This document shows, one piece after another, positions 16,123-22,119 of a DNA stretch of 23,828 nt. The position numbers and the translations under genes are program-made. Position 1 is the stretch's first letter; each line of letters begins with the position of its first letter. The stretch comes from Desulfobulbaceae bacterium. Its GTDB lineage: Bacteria; Desulfobacterota; Desulfobulbia; Desulfobulbales; Desulfurivibrionaceae. The stretch is from positions 1 to 23,828 of the forward strand of contig PWOG01000146.1 in NCBI GenBank assembly GCA_003557565.1. The letters run 5' to 3'. Under the pieces are notes generated by a model. That model worked only from the letters and a program-made list of their open reading frames with translations, ran no database searches and had not been told where the DNA came from.

Positions 16123-16713
16123 TTAAGGAACGACAATGGTGTCTCCCGGGGCAAGCAACAGATGATTGCTTAAATCGCCACGACGGAGCATTCTGTCATA
16201 GTTGAACGGCAAGATTTTTTCGCCTCCTTCCACATCGCGGCGGATGATGGCAATATCGGAAGTCTTGGCCCACTCCAGAAAACCGCCGCTGCGGGCCAGG
16301 GCCTGCAGCACCGTCAAGTGGGAATCCAGGGGGAATTCTCCCGGCTGTTGGACCTGGCCGACCACATAATAGCGCTGGTTACTTTGTTTAAGAGTTACCG
16401 TCACCGACGGTTCGGCCAGGGTTCGGCGATAATGTTTTTCGATTTGCGCCGCCAGTTCCTCCGGGGGGACGCCGACCGCCTTGATGTCGCCAATCAGCGG
16501 CAGTGAGATCCGGCCGTCAAGTCTTATTTGCTGCTCCCCGGACAACTCTTCCTCCTTCCAGACCTGCACCAGGATCACATCACCGATTCCCAGAAGGTAC
16601 TCCTCACCCACCGATGATTCCGGTCGATCATCGGCAACGACCGGGGTGCCAATGACAGCAAAAGTGAAGAGCAGCAGCACCGACAAAGCCAACGTTGTAA
16701 AACAGTTTTTCAT
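16123..16713 (-). CDS. Wza-type polysaccharide export protein
   Basis: The protein has 196 residues. A signal peptide (LALSVLLLFTFAVIG) ends near VVA. The Poly_export domain follows (EEYLLGIGDVILVQVWKEEELS, then DGRISLPLIGDIKAVG), and a SLBB-like repeat is present (YYVVGQVQQPGEFPL, LTVLQALARSGGF). It ends in LLLAPGDTIVVP. At 196 residues it is much shorter than E. coli Wza and has no lipobox, as in the short export proteins of PEP-CTERM-type loci. It is the first gene of the minus-strand export operon, with GAGG 6-7 bases before the ATG. It should form the periplasmic or outer-membrane exit port together with the barrel protein. Confidence 0.93.
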   Translation of the reverse strand: MKNCFTTLALSVLLLFTFAVIGTPVVADDRPESSVGEEYLLGIGDVILVQVWKEEELSGEQQIRLDGRISLPLIGDIKAVGVPPEELAAQIEKHYRRTLAEPSVTVTLKQSNQRYYVVGQVQQPGEFPLDSHLTVLQALARSGGFLEWAKTSDIAIIRRDVEGGEKILPFNYDRMLRRGDLSNHLLLAPGDTIVVP

Positions 16714-16819
16714 CGCCTCAGTCCTCTATTATTAAGGTAAAAATTGCGACCACGGGCCGTCCAGACCTTGTTTACAATCTTGAAGATAGGCATGTGACCA
16801 CAGAGTCTATCATAAAGAA

Positions 16820-16926
16820 GTAAGCAGTCCCGGGGGCCGCAGATTTCGGCAAGTGAGTCGGGGATGCGTACAACAGTACGAGAGCCGACTCGATCGCCGC
16901 AAGATGCGGTGCCCGTGATCGCTTGC
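16820..16926 (-). repeat. Palindromic GTAAG/CTTAC element, copy 2 (107 bp, degenerate)
   Basis: It aligns along its whole length with the other copies when read on the minus strand. The stretch GCGGCGATCGAGTCGGCT and the apical hairpin CGTAC...GTACG are conserved. The right terminus has decayed (CTTGC for CTTAC), and the outer stem carries several mismatches. It lies about 106 bp upstream of the export operon start, in the same direction as that operon. No flanking target duplication is visible. Confidence 0.8.
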
Positions 16927-17008
16927 GTCAGTACTATTGTTGTATCACAGGCATTTCTGAAAAGTAAAACAAGATATGAATGATTAAGTTACGAGTTCGA
17001 GAGGTTTG

Positions 17009-17055
17009 GCGCCCATGCAATGCCGCCCCTTTGATCTGTCTCAATTGCAGGGCGC
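17009..17055. other. Hairpin with 12-bp stem in the divergent intergenic region
   Basis: GCGCCC-A-TGCAAT (17009-17021) pairs with ATTGCAGGGCGC (17044-17055), with a single bulged base and a 22-nt loop. It is not a copy of the GTAAG element and has no following U-run. It could be a structured leader, an operator or the remnant of another repeat. It lies upstream of the predicted hydrogenase transcription start. Confidence 0.4.
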
Positions 17056-17175
17056 ACCAGTAGGAACATTTTCCCTGAAGCACCCGGACGTTATTGCAGC
17101 CAGCTTTTTGTCGACAACCGGAATGGGGCAAAAAACAGAACAGCCATTTTTTTTAATATATTTGAAACCTTTAAA

Positions 17176-17203
17176 TTGACATTGTTTTTACATAGGATAT
17201 ACA
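17176..17203 (+). promoter_or_regulatory. Candidate sigma-70 promoter of the hydrogenase operon
   Basis: A consensus -35 TTGACA (17176-17181) is separated by 16 bp from TATACA (17198-17203). Transcription would begin near 17210 and give a leader of about 70 nt before the small-subunit ATG at 17279, which has AAGGAG close upstream. It is the only good promoter-like sequence in the region. Confidence 0.6.
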
Positions 17204-17278
17204 TTCAATAAGTAAGGTGGAGGGGCAGCCAGCCTCGACAACCCGGGCAAAACTTCACAACAACAAGGAGTAAGGCTT

Positions 17279-18562
17279 ATGACCTCATATTCCCAGCTAG
17301 ATGAGCAGTCCCGGCCCACTTTCAGCAATCTCGCAAGCCAGGCCAAACGGCGGCTGGCCGAACTGGGTCGGCGCCAGCCGGTACGTTCCGGCCCGGAACT
17401 GAGCGAACGACTGGCCAGCCAAGGGTTCTCCCGGCGGGATTTCATGAAATGGTCGGTGGCCATGACCGCCGCCCTGTCGTTGCCGGCCAAGTTTGCCCCC
17501 CTGACCGCCAGGGCCGCCGAAATGCTCAACCGAATTCCGGTGATCTGGCTGCACATGGCTTCATGCACCGGCTGTTCCGAAAGCTTTATCCGCTCCGAAG
17601 CCCCCACCCTGGATACCCTGCTGTTTGACCATATTTCCCTGGAGTTCCATGACACCCTGATGGCGGCCAGCGGTTGGCAAGCCGAAGAGAACCTGGCCAG
17701 CGCCCAGGAAAATCACCGGGGCAACTATCTGCTTATCGTCGAAGGCGCGATCCCCACCGCCGACAACGGCATCCACATGACCACCGGGCCTTTGGCCCAC
17801 ACCGGCATGGAGGTCTGCCGCCAGGCCGCCGAGGGCGCCATGGCGGTGTTTGCCTTTGGTTCCTGCTCCTCCTTCGGCGGGGTCCAGGCCGCGTATCCCA
17901 ACCCCAGCGGGGCCAAGGCCCTGAGCAAAATCATCAACAAACCGGTGATCAATATCCCGGGTTGCCCCCCCAGCGAAAAGAACATGGTGGGAAGCCTGCT
18001 TCATTTCATCCTCTTCGGCACCCTGCCGGCTTTGGATCTCTACAACCGCCCCCGCTGGTCATACGGAATGAGGGTCCACGACCTTTGTGAACGACGCGGT
18101 CGCTTCGACGCCGGCGAGTTTGTCGAACGCTTCGGCGACGAGGGCGCCAAGCTGGGTTACTGCCTTTACAAAGTAGGCTGCAAAGGGCCCTACACCTTTA
18201 ACAACTGCTCCCGGCAAAAGTTTAACCAGTTCACCAGCTGGCCGGTCCAGGCCGGCCACGGTTGCATGGGCTGCAGCGAGCCGGATTTCTGGGATGTCAT
18301 GGCTCCCCTGGTGGAACCCCGCAAGGATCGCCTTTACCGCACGGTGCTCTGGGGTCGCGGCGCCGATGCCACCGCCGACAACATCGGCCTGGGGGTGCTC
18401 ACCGCCGCTGCGGTGGGCATCGGCGCCCACGCTGTTTATTCGGTGATCAAGGGCAATTTCCGTAATCCGCCACCCCCGGTGGCAGAACCCAAAAAAAAAG
18501 CACCGGAAAAACCTGAGGAAGCAAAGGCCAAGAACACTGACACCACCGCCAAGAATGCCTGA
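17279..18562 (+). CDS. hyaA: [NiFe]-hydrogenase small subunit, Tat-exported (group 1)
   Basis: The protein has 427 residues. A 50-residue leader precedes the Tat motif SRRDFMKW (51-58) and a hydrophobic stretch, giving export of the folded enzyme. All cluster ligands are present: proximal [4Fe-4S] C96, C99, C196, C229; distal [4Fe-4S] H267, C270, C295, C301; medial [3Fe-4S] C310, C329, C332. The first pair reads CTGC, so the extra Cys of oxygen-tolerant enzymes is absent. A membrane helix at about 367-390 anchors the C-terminus. It is followed by an unusual Pro/Lys/Glu/Ala-rich tail (391-427). It transfers electrons from the active site in the large subunit to the cytochrome b. The gene name is by homology; hupS or hynB would be equally fair. 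Confidence 0.95.
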   Translation: MTSYSQLDEQSRPTFSNLASQAKRRLAELGRRQPVRSGPELSERLASQGFSRRDFMKWSVAMTAALSLPAKFAPLTARAAEMLNRIPVIWLHMASCTGCSESFIRSEAPTLDTLLFDHISLEFHDTLMAASGWQAEENLASAQENHRGNYLLIVEGAIPTADNGIHMTTGPLAHTGMEVCRQAAEGAMAVFAFGSCSSFGGVQAAYPNPSGAKALSKIINKPVINIPGCPPSEKNMVGSLLHFILFGTLPALDLYNRPRWSYGMRVHDLCERRGRFDAGEFVERFGDEGAKLGYCLYKVGCKGPYTFNNCSRQKFNQFTSWPVQAGHGCMGCSEPDFWDVMAPLVEPRKDRLYRTVLWGRGADATADNIGLGVLTAAAVGIGAHAVYSVIKGNFRNPPPPVAEPKKKAPEKPEEAKAKNTDTTAKNA

Positions 18563-18565
18563 TAT

Positions 18566-18674
18566 GCAAACGGCCGCTGGTCAGCACAAAAAACAGCATT
18601 GGGGTCGGCTCGGATACCTGTGTACGAATCACCGCCCCGCCAACCGCAACCTGCGGCACCACGTAACCGCCTGC
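18566..18674 (+). repeat. Palindromic GTAAG/CTTAC element, copy 3 (109 bp, degenerate)
   Basis: It aligns base for base, without gaps, with copy 4; the right two-thirds is clearly conserved (GGCTC, TGTACG, CAACCTGCGGCACC) and the left arm has drifted to about 60% identity. It starts 3 nt after the hyaA stop codon. The same reading frame that is open in copies 4 and 5 is open here over the conserved part (SPPRQPQPAAP). The palindromic pairing is largely lost, so this is probably the oldest copy in the operon. Confidence 0.7.
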
Positions 18675-18779
18675 CAGATGGCCTTCATGATCATTTGCCC
18701 GGAAATCAAGGCTTTCCGATTGAACTCCGGCTTTATGGCAACCGGAACAGGACTTTCAGAGAAATAAGGAGACCCGCTT

Positions 18780-20483
18780 ATGGCAGCCCAACGCATCGTC
18801 GTGGATCCCATTACCCGTATCGAAGGACATCTGCGAATGGAGGTTATGGTTGATGACAACAATGTCATCCAGGACGCCTACGCCAGCAGCACCCTCTGGC
18901 GGGGCATCGAGCTTATCCTGAAAGGACGCGACCCCCGGGATGCCGGCCTGCTGACCCAGAGAATCTGCGGAGTCTGCACCTACTCCCATTATCGGGTGAG
19001 TATCGAGGCGGTGGAAAACGCCCTGGGCATCACCCCGCCCTACAATGCCATCCTGACCCGGACCATGATGAGCCAGGCCCTGTTTCTCCATGACCATGTG
19101 GTCCACTTCTATCATCTCCACGGCCTGGACTGGTGCGATATCACCCGGGCGTTGGAGGCCGATCCCCGCCGGGCCTCGGACCTGGCCTTCAAGTACGCCG
19201 ATGTGCCCATCGCCACCGGGGCCGATGAGCTCACGGCGGTACAGGCCAGGCTCAAGGGTTTTGTCGAAGAAGGCCACCTTGGTCCCTTTGCCAACGCTTA
19301 CTGGGGGCACAACACCTATCATTTCACCCCGGAGCAGAATCTCATCGTGCTGTCCCATTATCTCAAGGCCCTGGAGGTACAGCGCAACGCCGCCCAGATG
19401 ATGGCCATCTTCGGGGCCAAGCAGCCCCATCCCCAGTCCCTGGTGGTGGGCGGGGTGACCTGCGTCATGGATCTTCTCAATCCTAACCGGCTGGGTGAAT
19501 ATCTCACCAAGTTCGATGAGATCACCGATTTTGTGAACCGGGCCTATTACGCCGATGTCAAAATGGCGGCCGAGGCCTATATCGGCGAAGACAGCGTTCT
19601 CAAGGGCAGCGGGGTGCAGAATTTCATCAGCGCCCGGGATTTCCAGATCAGCCACAACGAATGGCTGTTCGACAGCGGCATGGTCCTCAACGGTGACCTG
19701 GGGCAGGCCCACGATGTCGACGAGGAAAAAATCACCGAGGAGGTCACCCACTCCTGGTATCGCGACGATGAAAGCCGGCATCCCTACCAGGGCAAAAACG
19801 AACCAGAATACACCGGCTTTCTGGACGGTGAGACCATGCAGGGGCCGGCCAAAATACTCGACGAAGCCGGCAAGTATTCCTGGGTCAAGGCTCCCCGTTA
19901 CGACGGCCGGGTGATGGAGGTCGGCCCCCTGGCCCAGATGCTGGTGGGTTATGCCCGGGGCAACGAAAAAGTGCGCACGGTGGTGGACAACTTCCTGGGG
20001 GAAACCGGAGTGCCGGTTCCGGCCCTGTTCAGCACCCTGGGGCGCACCGCCGGCCGGATGCTGCAGACCAAGCTCATCGCCGACCACGGCAAGACCACCC
20101 TGCTCAACCTGGTGGAAAATCTCAAGGTGGACCAGGAAACCTGCGCGCCTTATGTGATCGACAACAACCGGGAATACCAGGGCCGGGCCCTGGGAGATGT
20201 TCCCCGCGGCATCCTCGGCCACTGGGTACGAATCAAAGACGGGGTGATCGACAACTACCAGTGTGTCGTACCCACCACCTGGAACGCCAGCCCCATGGAC
20301 GCCGCCGGTCAGCACGGCCCATACGAGGCGGCACTGATCGGTACCCGGCTGGCCGACCCCAACCAGCCCCTTGAGATTATCCGCACTATTCACTCCTTCG
20401 ATCCCTGCCTGGCCTGCGCCGTGCACGTCATGGATTACCAGGGCAACGAGCTGGCCAATTACCGAGTGGAGCCGGGTCGATGA
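18780..20483 (+). CDS. hyaB: [NiFe]-hydrogenase large subunit (group 1)
   Basis: The protein has 567 residues. The L1 motif RICGVCTYSH gives C63 and C66, and the L2 motif DPCLACAVH gives C543 and C546; these four Cys bind the Ni-Fe(CN)2CO centre. ITRIEGHLR near the N-terminus is the usual conserved block. All ligands are ordinary Cys codons, so it is not a selenoenzyme. After H549 an 18-residue C-terminal peptide remains, to be removed by the maturation protease after nickel insertion. AAGGAG precedes the ATG. The 217-bp gap to hyaA is unusually long for an operon and contains element copy 3; element copy 4 begins 3 nt after the stop. Confidence 0.97.
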   Translation: MAAQRIVVDPITRIEGHLRMEVMVDDNNVIQDAYASSTLWRGIELILKGRDPRDAGLLTQRICGVCTYSHYRVSIEAVENALGITPPYNAILTRTMMSQALFLHDHVVHFYHLHGLDWCDITRALEADPRRASDLAFKYADVPIATGADELTAVQARLKGFVEEGHLGPFANAYWGHNTYHFTPEQNLIVLSHYLKALEVQRNAAQMMAIFGAKQPHPQSLVVGGVTCVMDLLNPNRLGEYLTKFDEITDFVNRAYYADVKMAAEAYIGEDSVLKGSGVQNFISARDFQISHNEWLFDSGMVLNGDLGQAHDVDEEKITEEVTHSWYRDDESRHPYQGKNEPEYTGFLDGETMQGPAKILDEAGKYSWVKAPRYDGRVMEVGPLAQMLVGYARGNEKVRTVVDNFLGETGVPVPALFSTLGRTAGRMLQTKLIADHGKTTLLNLVENLKVDQETCAPYVIDNNREYQGRALGDVPRGILGHWVRIKDGVIDNYQCVVPTTWNASPMDAAGQHGPYEAALIGTRLADPNQPLEIIRTIHSFDPCLACAVHVMDYQGNELANYRVEPGR

Positions 20484-20486
20484 GTC

Positions 20487-20595
20487 GTAAGCGATCACGG
20501 GGCACCGCCAAAAGCGGCGATCGGGCCGGCTCACGTACTGATGTACGCATCGCCGTCCTGCTCGCCACAACCTGCGGCACCCCGTGAACGCTTAC
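20487..20595 (+). repeat. Palindromic GTAAG/CTTAC element, copy 4 (109 bp)
   Basis: The ends are near-perfect inverted repeats (GTAAGCGATCACGGGGCACC against the 3' arm, with about two mismatches). The inner arms pair as well (GGCGATCGGGCCGG with CCGTCCTGCTCGCC, some mismatches), with an apical hairpin CGTAC-TGAT-GTACG. The frame V-S-D-H-G-A-P is open to the end. It lies 3 nt after the hyaB stop and 112 bp before hyaC, so it will form a long hairpin in the operon mRNA. Confidence 0.92.
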
Positions 20596-20707
20596 GGGAG
20601 CAACACTGTGATTTGGTTATGATGAGTCACGGCAATCGACCGTGGGGTAAAACGATAGCGGTTGATTTTTCCGGTTTGCAGACAACTTTGCTTGGAGGTC
20701 CGGCGAG

Positions 20708-21397
20708 ATGAAAACTGAACGTGAATTCTTTGCCAAGCTCTACTGTTATTCGGCGGAAATCCGCGGTCTGCACTGGTTGCGGGCTCTGCTGATCTTCGCC
20801 TTGATCGGCACCGGTTTTTACCTGGCCAAACCCTTTATGACTCCCAGTCCGGCCCTGGAGCCGGCAAACTTCCAGAACGCTCTGTTTCGTTTCTGGCATG
20901 TGGTTTTCGGTTTTGGTCTGGTTTTTGTCATGATCATGCGAATTTTTCTCTATTTCTTTGATACCCACAGCCGACGTTATGAATGGGATTCTTTTCAAGA
21001 CACTTTAAGCCTCGCCACCTGGGGCAAGCAGATCAAGTATTATTTCCTGCTGTGCCCATTTGAACGCCGCGGGGCATATGGCCCGCTTCAGCATGTAGCC
21101 TACATGCTGCTCATGCTCCTGTTGCTGCTTCAGTTGCTCACCGGTCTGATCCTCCACGCCGCCAATTACCACGATGGCCTGGGGGGAGTGCTGGGCACCC
21201 TGCTGGGACCGGTCTCGGTCACGCTGGGAGGACTGACCGGGGTCAGCAATCTGCATTACATTATCATGTGGATTCTGATCATATTTATACCCGTCCACCT
21301 GTACCTGGTGTACTGGGCGGCCAATAAAAGTCCCGGTACGGTTACGGAACCCATGTTCAGCGGTTACAGCTTTAAAAAAATTCCGCCCAAGAATTGA
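20708..21397 (+). CDS. hyaC: Ni/Fe-hydrogenase b-type cytochrome
   Basis: The protein has 229 residues and four membrane helices (about 24-42, 62-84, 128-150, 183-204). Histidines suited to bind two b hemes are H22, H64, H183 and H197, with H129 and H150 also near helix ends. GLHWLRALLIF is typical of the HupC/HyaC family. It anchors the periplasmic hydrogenase and passes electrons to the quinone pool. GGAGG precedes the ATG at good spacing. It ends overlapping the protease gene start as TTGA. Confidence 0.93.
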   Translation: MKTEREFFAKLYCYSAEIRGLHWLRALLIFALIGTGFYLAKPFMTPSPALEPANFQNALFRFWHVVFGFGLVFVMIMRIFLYFFDTHSRRYEWDSFQDTLSLATWGKQIKYYFLLCPFERRGAYGPLQHVAYMLLMLLLLLQLLTGLILHAANYHDGLGGVLGTLLGPVSVTLGGLTGVSNLHYIIMWILIIFIPVHLYLVYWAANKSPGTVTEPMFSGYSFKKIPPKN

Positions 21398-22119
21398 TCG
21401 ACTTGCAAGCCATACCCGAAACCCTGGTGCTGGGGGTGGGCAACGTTCTGTTCGGCGACGAGGGGCTGGGGGTACACCTGGCCTCTCTGTTGCAGCAGAA
21501 TTACCACTTCACCATTGACGACCAGACCGAGCATAACGCCACCGTAAGCGATCACAGGGCACCGCATCTTGCGGCGATCAGGCCGGCTCACGTACTTATG
21601 CACGCTTCGCCGCCCCGATCACCACAACCTGCGGCACCCTGTGACCGCTTACCATTTCGCCCCCGTGATCACTTACACGCCACCCTGGATATCGTCGACG
21701 GCGGCACCCTGGGACCGCACCTGATCCCGTTGTTGGCCGATTACCGGCGGGTCCTGCTCCTTGATACCATCACCGCCAGCGGTGCCGCCCCCGGCGAGGT
21801 CTTCTGTTTTGATTATCAGCAGGTGCCGGCCCCGGTCACCGGCCGGGGCAGCGCCCATGAAGTGGAAATGCACCAGACCCTGGCGATGATGCGCATGGCC
21901 GGTGATCTGCCGCAAATCACCGTCCTGGCAGTGGTACCCACCATCATCAGCGAGACCACCTTCAAGCTCAGCCCGCCAATAGAAAACGCCGCCGTACTGA
22001 TGGAGGAAAAGGCCCTGGAGATCCTGGCCGGCTGGGGCTTCCGGGGAACACAAGTGGCCTCCACCCCAGTCGCCGAAATCGCCCGCCTTTGTTGCCGTGA
22101 GGGCTGCCGTGCCACATAA
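21394..22119 (+). CDS. hyaD: Hydrogenase maturation protease with an in-frame palindromic insertion
   Basis: The protein has 241 residues; the family usually has about 160-195. The TTG start at 21394 overlaps the hyaC stop. LVLGVGNVLFGDEGLGV (11-27), DGGTLG (102-107), LLDTITASGAAPG and SAHEVEMHQTL are family blocks. By comparison with E. coli HybD the nickel ligands would be E23, D124 and H155, all present. Between the first helix and the second strand, residues 51-97 are encoded by element copy 5 plus a second element end and a duplicated target site. Removing the 141 bp restores a 194-residue protein reading TEHNATLDIVDGG. It cleaves the large-subunit C-terminal peptide; whether it still works with the 47-residue loop is unknown. 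A downstream TTG is an alternative start. Confidence 0.9.
   Translation: MIDLQAIPETLVLGVGNVLFGDEGLGVHLASLLQQNYHFTIDDQTEHNATVSDHRAPHLAAIRPAHVLMHASPPRSPQPAAPCDRLPFRPRDHLHATLDIVDGGTLGPHLIPLLADYRRVLLLDTITASGAAPGEVFCFDYQQVPAPVTGRGSAHEVEMHQTLAMMRMAGDLPQITVLAVVPTIISETTFKLSPPIENAAVLMEEKALEILAGWGFRGTQVASTPVAEIARLCCREGCRAT
21536..21543 (+). repeat. Target-site duplication, left copy (ACGCCACC)
   Basis: ACGCCACC ends directly before the GTAAG of the inserted element. An identical 8-mer follows the insertion at 21677-21684. Confidence 0.85.
21544..21652 (+). repeat. Palindromic GTAAG/CTTAC element, copy 5, inside the protease gene (109 bp)
   Basis: Full-length copy, gap-free with copy 4. The outer arms are GTAAGCGATCACAGGGCACC and its near-complement, and the inner arms also pair. 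It is read in frame from its first base (V-S-D-H-R-A-P...) with no stop codon. Paired differences in the outer stem (A/T in place of the G/C found in copy 4) suggest either compensatory change or insertion from a sequence variant. Confidence 0.95.
21653..21676 (+). repeat. Extra right end of a second palindromic element (24 bp)
   Basis: The last 18 bp repeat the right terminus of the element with one internal change (GTGATCACTTAC against GTGATCGCTTAC in intact copies). It adjoins copy 5 directly, so the insertion at this site looks like a full element joined to the end of another. Its CTTAC abuts the right target duplication. Confidence 0.8.
21677..21684 (+). repeat. Target-site duplication, right copy (ACGCCACC)
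   Basis: This 8-mer is identical to 21536-21543 and directly follows the CTTAC at the end of the 133-bp insertion. Confidence 0.85.

Larger units (their letters stand above)
16714..17278. other. Divergent intergenic region between export operon and hydrogenase operon
   Basis: This 565-bp region has no convincing gene. It holds palindromic element copy 2 (16820-16926), a separate 12-bp-stem hairpin (17009-17055) and the hydrogenase promoter (17176-17203). A 65-codon frame on the minus strand (16934-17131) has no recognizable product and no good start signal. I see no clear promoter for the export operon, although an AT-rich stretch at about 16728-16746 is the likely site. Confidence 0.7.

Noticed and set aside
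16934..17131. A 65-codon minus-strand frame in the divergent intergenic region
   Set aside because: No convincing ribosome site and no recognizable product; it also covers the hairpin at 17009-17055.
17566..17578. Oxygen-tolerant type hydrogenase
   Set aside because: The first proximal cluster pair reads CTGC, with Gly where tolerant enzymes have an extra Cys, so the standard four-Cys proximal cluster is expected.
18555..18767. A 70-codon frame between hyaA and hyaB
   Set aside because: It starts inside the end of hyaA, crosses element copy 3 in a frame other than the shared one and has no family signature. It is better explained as repeat plus spacer.
20400..20430. Selenocysteine in the large-subunit L2 motif
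   Set aside because: Both ligand codons in DPCLAC are TGC; no in-frame TGA is present.
18756..20570. A 604-codon open frame on the minus strand opposite the hydrogenase large subunit
   Set aside because: It is a shadow of hyaB caused by high GC codon bias, and its N-terminus is antisense to element copy 4. The plus-strand product has all hydrogenase motifs.
16820..21676. CRISPR array
   Set aside because: The repeats are kilobases apart or inside genes, are palindromic over 109 bp and have no regular spacers.
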